Source: Scilla litardierei (Eukaryota; Streptophyta; Magnoliopsida; Asparagales; Asparagaceae). From it: a stretch of 64,000 bases of DNA. The notes beneath the pieces were generated by a model. The model saw only the letters and a program-made list of their open reading frames with translations, was not told the DNA's origin and made no database searches. The position numbers and the translations under genes are program-made. The stretch is from assembly GCA_030789695.1 (NCBI GenBank), contig CM061141.1, forward strand, positions 164,205,579-164,269,578. The letters run 5' to 3'. Positions 36,242-47,298 of this stretch are shown here, piece by piece; the stretch's first letter is position 1; each line of letters begins with the position of its first letter.

Positions 36242-38103
36242 TTCTCTTGGTTCACAGTTAACAGTTCTAACAATCTAGGGCCTAAGCACGGCCAAAAGTG
36301 CAAGTGGATACACTTGCCTGCGATGGCGAGTGTGTCGTCCTCTCGAAGCGTCTCGTCCAAGCGTCTCGTCCGCGGAAGTCCGTCTGAAATAGCGACACGA
36401 CGACGGTGTCAGGTCTCAATTTCATCAAATCCTATTAAGGTTCGCTTCTAGGTTATCGGGACCATCCTATTCGTCAAAAGTCACATTTTGATGTTTCAGC
36501 CTTATCGACGAATCTATCCTATGTGCACAGTCAAAAAGAGTCCGTTCGTCGATTTTCTATATTTGTACAACATTTTACTGGTGCTGGAAAGAAATTTTAG
36601 TTCAAATTGTCGACTTTTAATTTAGGGTTCAATCAGCTATTGTGGGGGTTTCTACGAGTTCGGAGGACCAAACTTTACAGGGGTTCGTCGTAGGATGGAA
36701 GTCGTGTCTGAATGGAGAACTCCTCGGTTTCAAATCTGGTCCACGCACGAATTCCCAAAAGCTGAAACTTGCGACGAAGGCCTACGACGTGTCGTAACAT
36801 CGTAGACGGCAATTCCACGAAGTAGAACACCCAAGTGGGGCCCACAGCAGTGCTAGGGGTCAATGGGGGACCCACAACACTTCTGGAGGACTTGGGGGGC
36901 CCACGGCAGCAGTTGGTGTGGAGGATGCGAAGTTGCGACGATCGGCCGTCGGTCAGACCGAGCCGCTGCGGAGAAATCTCTCGGTCAGACCGAGAGATCA
37001 CAGTGGGGGGTCGGTCGCGTTACAGCGGAGCACGGTGCGGAGTGCGGAGCGTCAGTCGGGTGCGGGGATCTCGTCAGTCGAGCGCTTGGTGCGGGGTCTG
37101 CAGCGGAGCGGGGTTGTAACGGAGCGCTGCAGCGTACGGATGCGGGGAGCGGGATCGGTCAAACCGATGGGATCCATCGGTCGCAGCGCTTGCGGAGCGG
37201 GGTTGCAACGTTGCAATTTGCAACGTTGCGGAGTGGTTGCGGATGCGGGGCGGGGCTTCGATCAGACCGGGAGGCACTCTCGTCGTAGCGAGCGGCTGCG
37301 GGGCTTGCAGCAGATGCGCTGCAAGCGGGGCGATGCGGGAGCGGGCCTCGGTCAGACCGAGCGGATGCGGGGGGTTTGCTCGGTCTGGCAGAGAGAATGC
37401 GGGGAGATGGCTGGTGCGGATGCTGCTGCGGGGTGCGTGAGTTTGGAAAAGAAGTTTGGCGGCTAGGGTTTGTGTGGCTGCGAAAATAGCTTAGCCTAGG
37501 GCTTATATAAATAGAAAAGAGGGTTAGGGTTAGGTCTAGGGTTTAGGAGATTAATCAAAATAATTTAAAAATTAAAAATACTAAAATTAACTCTCCCTCA
37601 CCCTCTCGCATAGATGTGTGCGGCCAAAAAATAGCTAAGCTTTGGTCAAAAATTATTTTGAGAGTTATTATTATATAGGAATTTTATTGAAATTAAAATA
37701 CTTATAAAAGTAGGTTTTAAAATTATTTAAAACTTACTCAAAAATGGAAAAATAGGTCAAATTAAGTCTAAAAATTGTAAAATAAATATTAGGGTGATTG
37801 GGGCGACGAAAGAAAGAGAACGAAGAAGACAGATCTAAATTTCGACGTCGAGAGACGAAACTAAAAATAGAAACGTCTCGCGTCAAAACAGAAAGTCGTG
37901 ACGTCACATCAAATAAGATAGAATCGCGGAAGAACGACTCGAGAAATGTCGTTCCAAAATAGTTCCACAATCTAATACCCTCAGAGACGATCACAACAAC
38001 ATATCACATAAAAATGTTCAAAATCAACTAAAGTCTAAAATAAACACGTGCACGATCAAAAGCACGTGCACAAAGAAAGTACGATCGGAAACCGACCGTT
38101 ACA

Positions 38104-38128
38104 TCCTCCCCAACTTAGAAATGATTCC
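38104..38128 (-). promoter_or_regulatory. Polypurine tract of B
   Basis: Minus strand TCTAAGTTGGGGAGGA directly before TGTAACGG. Confidence 0.88.
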
Positions 38129-38144
38129 GTCCTCGGAATCAACA

Positions 38145-39050
38145 TCAAGCACTACCCGGGAAAAGATGCGGGAAGCGCTCTCTCATATCATCCTCACGCT
38201 CCCAGGTGGACTCTCCAGGTGATCCGTGACGCCACATCACTCTCACCAAGTCGACTATCTTATTCCTCAACTGCTTCTGTCGACGGTCCAAGATCTGCAC
38301 AGGCTGCTGGTCGTATGTCAGGTCCGGACGAACTGTAATCTCTGAGAAATCAACCGTGTGCGACGGATCGCTGACGTACCGATGTAGCTGAGATACGTGG
38401 AAAACGTCGTGGACTCCCTCCAAAGACGGTGGCAGAGCAAGGCGGTAGGCCACTGCTCCCACACGCTCTAGCACATCGAAAGGCCCAATATACCTTGGAC
38501 TAAGCTTTCCCTTCTTCCTAAAACGAATAACTCCGCGGTTCGAAGAAATCTTCAGGAAGACGTGATCTCCAAGCTGGAACTCCAAGGGTCTCCTCTTGGC
38601 ATCTGCCCAATGCTTGAAGCGATCCTGTGCAACTCTAAGCTTCTCCCTGATGTCCCTCACGACATCCACAGCTTCCACTATCATCTCCGGACCCAACAGC
38701 TCCCGATCTCCGATGTCATCCCAGCTCAGTGGTGATCGACATTTCCTTCCATATAAGGCAGCAAACTGCGCCATGCCAATGCTCGCCTGGTAGCTGTTGT
38801 TATATGAAAACTCCACTAAGTGAAGATGGTCCTCCCACGGTCCCTTCAAATCGAGCGTGCAAGCTCGCAGCATATCCTCCAGAATCTGAGTAGTCCTCTC
38901 TGACTGGCCATCGGTCTGCGGGTGGTACGCCATGCTGAAACTCAGACTCGTACCCAAATTCTCCTACAGACTTCTCCAGAACTGAGATGTGAACCTCGTA
39001 TCTCTATCAGACACGATGCTCACAGGGACTCCATGTAAGTGTACAATCTC
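38145..39050 (-). pseudogene. B integrase C-terminal half and chromodomain
   Basis: Begins after the intron with [17 protein letters not shown]. Candidate catalytic residues are in SDRDTRF and GQSERTTQ. Then come PLSWDDIGDRELLG, the integrase C-domain (DAKRRPLEFQLGDHVFLK) and a chromodomain-like end (MWRHGSPGESTWERED). One TAG at 38964-38966 interrupts SLQENLGT-type sequence (CAG to TAG); otherwise open for about 270 residues downstream. Confidence 0.92.
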
Positions 39051-39122
39051 CTGCACGTACACGGTCTACATCACAACCAACTCAAAGAGGAAATTAAAAG
39101 AGAAGTAAAAAAGAAATTTTAC
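39051..39122 (-). other. Integrase intron of B
   Basis: 72 bp, donor CTGGAG/GTAAAA, T-rich body, acceptor TACGTGCAG/GAG. Removal joins RKYLE to EIVHLHG between complete codons. The unspliced frame stops at TAG after about 18 codons. Confidence 0.68.
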
Positions 39123-39728
39123 CTCCAGATATTTCCTCGTCAAAGCTTCCGTAGACTGGCCCACTCGGAATGGGATAAAGTGCGCGGACTTGGTCAATCG
39201 ATCTATGATCACCCAGACTGCGTCGTTCTGCCTCGGGGTCCGAGGTAAACTAGTCACGAAATCCATCGTAATATGTTGCCACTTCCACTCCGGAATAGGA
39301 AGCGGCTGCAGCAACCCAGCAGCACGATGGTGCTCAGCCTTCACCTGTTGGTATATCAAACACTTGGCAACGCTCCGTGCCACACTCCTCTTCATGCCAA
39401 TCCACCAATAGTTCAGATGGAGGTCCTTATACATCTTGGTGCCTCTAGGATGTATAGAATACGGCGAGCTATGAGCCTCGATCAACCGCTCCTCCCGAAC
39501 ATCACCTGCAGGTACGCAGAGTCTGCTGTCGTACCGCAGCGAACCATCCTCATGAATCACGAACTCCGTCCGTAGTCCAGCTTCAACCTGCCTCCTGATC
39601 CTCTGCAGTTTTGGATCTCCTGCCTGTGCTGCCTTGATCCGATCCACGATCGTGGACTGAATCTGCAAATTCATGAATGAAAGAACCACACCAGGTAGGA
39701 CGACCTCCAAATCCATATCTCTCAGCTC
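39123..39728 (-). pseudogene. B integrase N-terminal half
   Basis: Zinc finger region HSSPYSIHPRG ... KCLIYQQVK, in which the second Cys is Tyr (A keeps Cys), then MDFVTSLPRTPRQND and RLTKSAHFIPF. It follows the RNase H frame after one TAG (39729-39731, CAG to TAG). Confidence 0.9.
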
Positions 39729-41554
39729 CTACTGAATCCTCCAGTCAGCAGTATGCATCATAGCAGTGGGAAGTCTACTCAAAGCATACGGCACTACGTT
39801 CACCTTCCTCGGATGATACTGCAAATCAATCTCATAGTCAGCCATGAGCTCTAACCATCGCCTCTGACGCATGTTAAGCTCCTTCTGCGTAAAGATGTAC
39901 TTCAAGCTCTTGTGATCGGTGAAAATCTTCACACTCTCACCTAGCAAGAAGTGCCTCCAAATCTTCAGTGCAAAAATCATCGCTGCCAACTCCAGATCGT
40001 GCGTCGGGTAATTCTTCTCATGAGTCCTTAACTGACGAGAAGCGAACGCGACCACGTGGCCATGCTGATGCAAGACGCATCCTAGGCCCTTCCCTGATGC
40101 ATCATAATGTACTTCGAATCCTCCGCTTCGATCCGGTACTGCCAACACCGGTGCTGTGGTCAATCTCGCCTTCAAGATACTGAAGGCCTCCTCACAAGCA
40201 TCTGACCAAAGAAACTCCACATCCTTCCTCGTCAGCTTCGTCATCAGCTCAGCAATCTTCGAGAAATCCTTGATGAACCGCCGATAATAGCCTTCTAAAC
40301 CAAGGAAGCTCCTGATGTCTGACGCTGACTGCGGAGTCGGCCAATCTCTGACTGCTCTGACCTTCTCCGGATCCACAGTTATGCCATCACCGGACACCAC
40401 GTGCCCCAGGAATGCGACTCTGTCCAGCCAAAACTCGCACTTGCTATACTTGGCATAAAGCTTGTGTCGCCTCAGCGTCTCCAGCATTGTCCTCAGATGA
40501 CAGCTGTGCTCCTCCTCAGACTTCGAATAAATAAGAATGTCGTCAATGAAGATAACGACAAACTTATCTAGGAAGTCGTAGAAAATCAAGTTCATCAAAT
40601 TCATGAACACAGATGGAGCATTGGTCACACCGAAAGGCATGACCACGAACTCATAATGCCCATACTTCGTCCGAAATGCTGTCTTTGGAACATCATCCTT
40701 CTTCACCTTCAACTGATGGTATCCGCTCCTCAAGTCCAACTTCGAGAAGACTCTCGAACCTCCAAGCTGATCAAAGATATCGTCGATACGTGGCAGCGGA
40801 TACTTATTCTTCACCTTGACAGCATTCAATCCTCGATAGTCCACGCACATCCTGCGGGACCCATCCTTCTTCTTCACAAGCAAAACTGGCGCACCCCACG
40901 GTGACACACTAGGGTGGATGAAACCCTTCTGTAGCAACTCATCTAACTGCTTCCGCAGCTCCTCTAGCTCAGCGGGAGCCATACGGTACAGCGCCTTCGA
41001 TATCGGTTGCGCTCCCGGCATAAGATCAATACCAAACTCTAAAGCTCTGCCGGGTGGCAAACCTGAGATATCCTCTGGGAAGACGTCGTCGAAGTCTCTG
41101 ACGACTGCTGGTCGCTCGATCTCCATCTCCATCTGCATGGCTGCAACAATCGACACCTCTGGCTTGGCCAGATATCTGATGGGCCCAAGCGACTCGTCTC
41201 TGCTGCGAAACTCGAACTCCGGATGGCCTGGAATCCGGAACACCACCCTCTTGCTGTGACAGTCGATCGAGGCTTGGAAATCTCCCAACCAATCGATGCC
41301 AAGAACGACATCGAAATGTGGCAGATCGTGGACAATGAAATCTGCAAAGAGCTCATGTCCACTGACCACCAAAGAAATCGATCGACATCCCAAGTTCAAT
41401 GTCACCACTCCGTTCCCTATGGTGATGTCCCAACACTTAGGAAGTGTATGGGTGGGAATGGAGTGCTTTGTTACAAACCTCCGGGATATAATGCACATAG
41501 ATGCACCGGAGTCGAACAAAGCCAAGGCCAGGTGAGAGGACACTAGAATGGTGC
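39729..41554 (-). CDS. B protease, reverse transcriptase and RNase H
   Basis: Open for about 608 codons from the splice acceptor. Protease with [12 protein letters not shown] with [58 protein letters not shown] and [10 protein letters not shown]; RNase H with [19 protein letters not shown] and [11 protein letters not shown]. The active-site motifs appear complete. It ends at TAG 39729-39731 before integrase, probably a mutated Gln. Copies element RNA into DNA. Confidence 0.95.
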
Positions 41555-41663
41555 CTAAGATATAAACAACTACGGTCAAACCAAGCTACTCTAACAAACA
41601 AGTCAACAAACAACACAAATAATAAGATCTAACTATAAAAGAAAGACTAGAATCAAGAGTTAC
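41555..41663 (-). other. Gag-protease intron of B
   Basis: 109 bp, donor ATTGCAG/GTAACT, T-rich, acceptor ATATCTTAG/GCACC. Removal joins VIAG to [13 protein letters not shown] in phase 1, as in A. Unspliced RNA stops at TGA two codons past the junction. The protease frame is also closed upstream by TAG. Confidence 0.75.
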
Positions 41664-42810
41664 CTGCAATAACTCCATCCAGCTCCTCAGTCTCAACAGC
41701 TGTCATGGTGTAAGCCGGCCTCTAGGGTTGCGCTGCTCGCTGAAACATCTGCCTCTGTGGCACAAAGGTTGGTCCATGAACAGCAGGTCCTCTCTGGACT
41801 GGGGCAGGCGCTCTCATCTGCAGCGGGGCTGGCGCTCCAACAATAGCATGACGAGCTCTTGGACACTCCTTCACAGCATGCGAGGCATCTCCACAAACTA
41901 ATCATAGTCCCATCTTCTTCCTACAGTTGGCCTGAACATGTCCAGGCTTTCCGCAGAAGTGGCACGGGCCCTTGCCCTGAATCTGAACTGGTGCTCCAGG
42001 CCTCTTGAATGACACCGTCTGAACTGGCCTCATCACCGGCCTAGCAGGTGGCTGGTACTGCTCCATAGGACGCTTCCCTCTATCAGCTGAAGGATCAGGT
42101 AGACGCGATATAATCTCATGATTCTTCGCAGCATCTAGCACCTCCCTCATAGTCGTGAAATTTACCGAAGACGTAGAAGCCTGAATCTTCGGGCGCAGTC
42201 CCTGACGAAAGCGATCAACTCGCTTCTCCTCCTTCCTTACCATATGCGGGGCAAAACGACTCAACATCTCGAACTCAGCTTCATACTCCTCGACAGTCAT
42301 ATCCCCCCGCTTCAGATCTATAAACTTGCTCAACAGTTCCCTCCTAGCAGACTTGGTGAAATACTTGTCCTTGAACATAGACCTGAAGGTCTTCCAATCC
42401 ACTGGCTTCTCAAGACGCCTCTCCTCGATGCGCCACCAGTTCCTAGCATTCTCCATCAGCTGCATCTTCGCTATCTCCACTCGGGTATCGTCAGGAATCT
42501 TCGCAGCAACTAACTTCTCCTCCGTGCTCTGGATCCACTCGTCAGCAGCTAGGGGTCCCTCCTTCTCCGAAAATGTCCTCGGCTGGAGCTCATTGAACTG
42601 CTTCACTCCTAGAGCAGCTCGTGGGGCAGGCGGAGGTAGTGGTGGTGCAACTGGAACAGCCTGGGCAGCACGCTGGGACTGCTGAACCAACTGATGCTGA
42701 ACAACCAGCATCTCTCTCATCACACCCAAAAACTGACGGAACTCTCCGCCCTGATCCTCCGTAACTCCATCTCCTGAGCTCCCCGATCGGGTAGTACGTC
42801 GTCTTGCCAT
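41664..42810 (-). pseudogene. B Gag
   Basis: ATG at 42810 (MARRRTTRSGSSGDG). Gag domain with ADEWIQSTEEKL, ARNWWRIEERRLE and LKRGDMTVEEYEAEF; basic linker with GKRPMEQ; first zinc knuckle CHFCGKPGHVQANC complete. TGA at 41902-41904 falls on the first Cys of the second knuckle (followed by LVCGDASHAVKEC), and a TAG lies at 41722-41724. It continues to VIAG at the splice donor. Confidence 0.92.
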
Positions 42811-42934
42811 CCTATTGACAGAAAGACATAAATTAGACTCGTACAATTACTGGATGATAATAAAATGAAGTTCAATACTTCGATTGTTCCGTATTTGCAG
42901 AAGGATGGGACCTGCATGAGCCACCACCAAAACC
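42811..42934 (-). promoter_or_regulatory. Leader and presumed primer binding region of B
   Basis: Next to the LTR: TTTTGGTGGTGGCTCATGC then AGGTCC, shared with A and F. No common tRNA match recognised. Confidence 0.6.
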
Positions 42935-45916
42935 TGTCACGCCCCGCTTCCCAAAAGTACGGAGGCGAAGCGTGACTAAGGCCCGCTTAGGCCGGAGCTG
43001 AGAGCTCAGACCCAATAAGCATCTGTGGTATTCCAAAACGAAGGAACAGGTCCCTGCAAGTTAGTACGGAACAATAAAAGTACTGAAAGGAAAGAGCATA
43101 TCATTTTATTACAAACATAATCATCCAAAGTACTGAAAGTCTAAAACGCCCGAAGGGCTACAACTGCAGAAAGGAAACTACCGGTGCAAGCATCCAACCT
43201 AGTCAAGAAAACAAAAGGTGCTACACACCCAATCTAAACTGGGAAAGAAACTCTGGATCAACAACGAGAGGCCTCTAACTCTGGTCCTCCTCTGGTTCGT
43301 AATCCAGATCAATGTCCTCCGGCTCCCCGTCTGCTGGCAAGTCCACCTCGTCGACGTACTCCGACTCAACACCTGACGTACAGCACCAAAGAAGGAAACT
43401 GTACGTCAGGTAAAGTCTACAAAAAGTGGTCAGACTCTACTACAAGTGTATCAACTTTTAGACAACGATTTACTGGTTGATTAGCATGCTGGGGTTATAA
43501 CTGAGTAACAAAAAGAAGTAACGCAGCAGGAAAGTAAAATGTAGCAAGTAGTAGTCGTAGCGTGTGCTACCAACTACGGGACTAACCTACAGGTGTCAAG
43601 ACAAGTCGGGACGACAAGACAAGTGAGACACGAAAGGGTTCACGCCTTACGGTTCGAGGGGGATCAGACCCTCTTACCGTGCGCACGCTCAACCCAACCC
43701 CAAACCCCAAGTATGACAAGACAAGACAAGCATGACAAGGGATCACTCGCTCTAGCTTGGCGAGTGCCCTATTGCCCTCTGGGCTGTGTATCACGACAAG
43801 GGATCACCCACTCACTGGTGAGTACCCTATTGCCCTCTGGGCTGATCACCCACTCACTGGTGAGTGCCCTATTGCCCGCAGGCTGTGCAAGATGGGACGG
43901 GACGTGACAAGACGGGAAGGGTTGTTCTAGGGTGTCCATACACACGCACACACATGATAGCCCTACGATGTCAAAAGTTGTTGTTGTCAGGCTCAGACTT
44001 CGTCGTCAAGTCTGAGCCGTCAGAGGTCGTCCCAGACGCTATCATTTCACATCCGGTTCTCTTGGTTCACAGTTAACAGTTCTAACAATCTAGGGCCTAA
44101 GCACGGCCAAAAGTGCAAGTGGATACACTTGCCTGCGATGGCGAGTGTGTCGTCCTCTCGAAGCATCTCGTCCAAGCGTCTCGTCCGCGGAAGTCCGTCG
44201 GAAATAGCGACACGGCGACGGTGTCAGGTCTCAATTTCATCAAATCCTATTAGGGTTCGCTTCTAGGTTATCGGGACTATCCTATTCGTCAAAAGTCACA
44301 TTTTGATGTTTCAGCCTAATCGACGAATCTATCCTATGTGCACAGTCAAAAAGAGTCCGTTCGTCGATTTTCTATATTTGTACAACATTTTACTAGTGCT
44401 GGAAAGAAATTTTAGTTCAAATTGTCGACTTTTAATTTAGGGTTCAATCAGCTATTGTGGGAATTTCTACGAGTTCGGGGGACCAACCTTTACCGGGGTT
44501 CATCGTAGGATGGAAGTCGTGTCTGAACGGAGAACTCCTTGGCGTCAAATCTGGTCCACGCACAAATTCCCAAAAGATGAAACTTGCGACGAAGGCCTAC
44601 GACGTGTCGTAACGTCGTAGACGGCAATTCCACGAAGTAGAACACCCAAGTGGGGCCCACAGCAGTGCTAGAGGTCAATGGGGGACCCACAACACTTCTG
44701 GAGGACTTGGGGGGCCCACGGCAGTAGTTGGTGTGGAGGATGCGAAGTTGCGACGATCGGCTGTCGGTCAGACCGAGCCGCTGCGGAGAAATCTCTCGGT
44801 CAGACCGAGAGATCACAGCGGGGGGTCGATCGCGTTGCAGCGGAGCGCGGTGCAGAGTGTGGAGCGTCGGTCGGGTGCGGGGATCTCGTCGGTCGGGCGC
44901 TTGGTGCGGGGTCTGCAGCGGAGCGGGGTTGCAACGGAGCACTGTAGCGTGTGGATGCGGGGAGCGGGATCGGTCAGACCGATGGGAGCCGTGGGTCGCA
45001 ACGCTTGCGGAGCGGGGTTGCAATGTTGCAAGTTGCAACATAACGGAGCGGCTGCGGATGCGGGGCGGGGCTTCGGTCAGACCGGGAGGCGCTCTCGGTC
45101 GTAACGAGCGGCCGCGGGGCTTGCAGCGGATGCGCTGCAAGCGGGGCGATGCGGGAGCGGGCCTCGGTCAGACCGAGCGGATGCAGGGGGTTTGCTCGGT
45201 CAGGCCGAGAGAATGCGGGGAGATGGCTGCTGCGGATGCTGCTGCGGGGTGCGTGAGTTGGGAAAAGAAGTTTGGCAGCTAGGGTTTGTGTGGCTGCAAA
45301 AATAGCTTAGCCTAGGGCTTATATAAATAGAAAAGAGGGTTAGGGTTAGGTCTAGGGTTTAGGAAATTAATCAAAATAATTTAAAAATTAAAAATACTAA
45401 AATTAACTCTCCCTCACCCTCTCGCATAGATGTGTGCGGCCAAAAAATAGCTAAGCTTTGGTCAAAAATTATTTAGAGAGTTATTATTATATAGGAATTT
45501 TATTGAAATTAAAATACTTATAAAATTCGGTTTTAAAATTATTTAAAACTTACTCAAAATGGAAAATAGGTCAAATTAAGTCTAAAAATTGTAAAATAAA
45601 TATTGGGGTGATCGGGACGACGAAAGAAAGAGAACGAAGAAGACGGATCTAAATTTCGACGTCGAGAGACGAAACTAAAAATAGAAACGTCTCTTATCAA
45701 AACAGAAAGTCGTGACGTCACATCAAATAAGATAGAATCGCGGAAGAACGACTCGAGAAATGTCGTTCCAAAATAGTTCCACAATCTAATACCCTCAGAG
45801 ACGATCACAACAACATATCACACAAAATGTCCAAAATCAAATAAAGTCTAAAATAAACACGTGCACGATCAAGAGCACGTGCACAAAGAAAGTACGATCG
45901 GAAACTGACCGTTACA
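42935..45916 (-). mobile_element. B 5' LTR
   Basis: Same layout as the 3' LTR, with scattered differences that date the insertion. TATA box near 45319-45330; leader intron 43417-44493 with a strong donor CCCCG/GTAAAG. Confidence 0.95.
44494..45140 (-). CDS. Sense ORF in B 5' LTR (216 codons), possible exon 1
   Basis: Starts about 185 bp downstream of the TATA box and runs to the putative donor. Arg/Pro-rich with repeated SDR motifs from the DNA palindromes, then a less repetitive end (VFYFVELPST, LRHVVGLRRKF, RLPSYDEP). The stretch RGPPKSSRSVVGPPL resembles RGSPKPSRDIVGPPL in A. It would continue in frame into the acidic exon (43274-43416). Whether it is translated is unknown; a chance ORF in GC-rich sequence is possible. 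Confidence 0.35.
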
Positions 45917-45921
45917 ACTAT
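45917..45921. repeat. Target site duplication of B, right copy (actat)
   Basis: Follows CCGTTACA ending at 45916. Confidence 0.95.
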
Positions 45922-47298
45922 CGTGGATCACGAACCCTAAGTGAATTCACTAACGACCTTAATCTAGGCAATAGAATAATTTCTAGTGCAAGTGCCACTA
46001 TCGTGGATCACAAACCCTACATGAGAATTCTATAAACTTGAATAGATCAAGCACTTCACATCCCTTATTCACCAAATCAACCTAAAAATCTCAACTTTAC
46101 ATCTAAATCCTAAAATCCTAGGGCTCATCCATTAGCCCTAAATAGAAATACTCACGATTCATAGAAAAAACGATAAAAACAATAGCAATATAAGATTCTA
46201 CATCGTCGCAACAACTAGCCTCAAAACAATAAGAGAGAGATAAGAAAATGTTACCAAACAAATGGGAGCAAAGAGTCTTCTTAAGAAATTTAAGATCAAA
46301 CAAGGTTCCAAAGCAATAACAATCCAAAGATCCAAATCTTGTCTTCCAAAAGAATTATAGAGGCGGCCAAAAGAACTCAGAACTCTCTGAAACTAAAACT
46401 CATCAACTCCACTCTAACCTAGGAAATAAAAGTGCTTAAATACAAGTGGGTTTGCACCCACGAAAAACTGACACAGAAGCCCAACTCGGTCCAAAAAATT
46501 GTTGGAGAGCCACCGACTCGGCCGAGTGGCAAGACTACTCAGTCCAAGTAGGGCATATTTGCACCGTCTGCAGCAATTGGGGAAACGATCGCTCCGACCG
46601 AGTGGATGCCCACTCGGTCAAGTGGCAGGGACTGAGAAATGGCCTCAAATCATCATTCTGCCAAGTGTTCTACTCGACCGAGTCAACTTGGCACTCGGTC
46701 GAGTGGCCGTGTCTGATCGGTCGAGCGACAGTGGCTGCAGAAGCTTCATAAATTGTTGTTCTGTCGATTATTTGACTCGACCGAGTAGCAAGGCTACTCG
46801 GTCGAGTAGCTCTTCTTGCTCTCAAATGCGGCTAAGTATTGAACTCCTTCTCTTTGGCATCACCAACTCGATCGAGTAGCTGGATCTACTCGGTCGAGTT
46901 CTGGACTCGATTTTGTCCTTCGAAATAATGTGCTCCCATATGCTTCACTCGACCGAGTAGCTATGCTACTCGGTTCGAGTGCACAGGGAAATGCTGAGAA
47001 GTTGGGAGTTCTCATTCTTTTGCTCTCCTATCTCCTTCCTCTCTCTTCTTCTCCTCAAATCTCCTCTTCCACCAAGTCAAGCACCTTGTAGGTCATGCCA
47101 TCGATGCTCGGGATGTCTCAGATGTGTCCATAACTCCAATTTGCTCTGAATCTCTCCAAAGTTCATGAAAATCCACAAATCACTACGAGAATTAAATATA
47201 TCATGAAATGCACGATAAAGTATAGAAAGGTGAACTTTGGACGATGAAAATGAGATGAAAACATGCAGTAAGAATATAAAAAATATGGACACATCAAC
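45922..47298 (-). mobile_element. D 5' LTR, outer part
   Basis: Continues the LTR after B. Contains many ACTCGACCGAGT-like palindromes (46500-46985). Ends at GGACACATCA (47289-47298), the LTR start on the minus strand. Confidence 0.75.

Larger units (their letters stand above)
35572..36678 (-). other. Putative leader intron in B 3' LTR
   Basis: Donor CCCCT/GTAAAG, acceptor TTTGTAG, 1,107 bp. The sense ORF ending here (36675-37001, SYDEPL) would join the acidic exon in frame. Confidence 0.45.
35090..38103 (-). mobile_element. B 3' LTR
   Basis: Plus-strand ends TGTCACG and CCGTTACA. Read on the element strand: paired GTGCACGTG sites, GTGACGTCAC, AAACCCTAG, TATA box (37504-37512), a palindrome-rich GC segment (36830-37440), stem-loops (36175-36241), three ~66-bp tandem units (35910-36078) and the acidic exon (35430-35571). 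Confidence 0.95.
35090..45916 (-). mobile_element. Element B: full-length chromovirus (Tekay/Del-like)
   Basis: 10.8 kb with LTRs at 35090-38103 and 42935-45916, a perfect 5-bp target duplication, polypurine tract, leader, Gag, protease, RT, RNase H, integrase and chromodomain. It is a different family from A: proteins are alike but clearly diverged, and the LTRs are mostly unalignable apart from short blocks. Two candidate introns match those of A. Coding is interrupted by four stop codons, so it is defective as sequenced. Confidence 0.95.

Noticed and set aside
37525..37555. Interstitial telomere repeat
   Set aside because: Only two or three TTAGGG-like units in the B promoter; better read as a telo-box next to the TATA element.
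41555..41663. Programmed frameshift between Gag and Pol
   Set aside because: Stops close both frames within the interval, and GT-AG ends with matching phase in two families fit splicing better.
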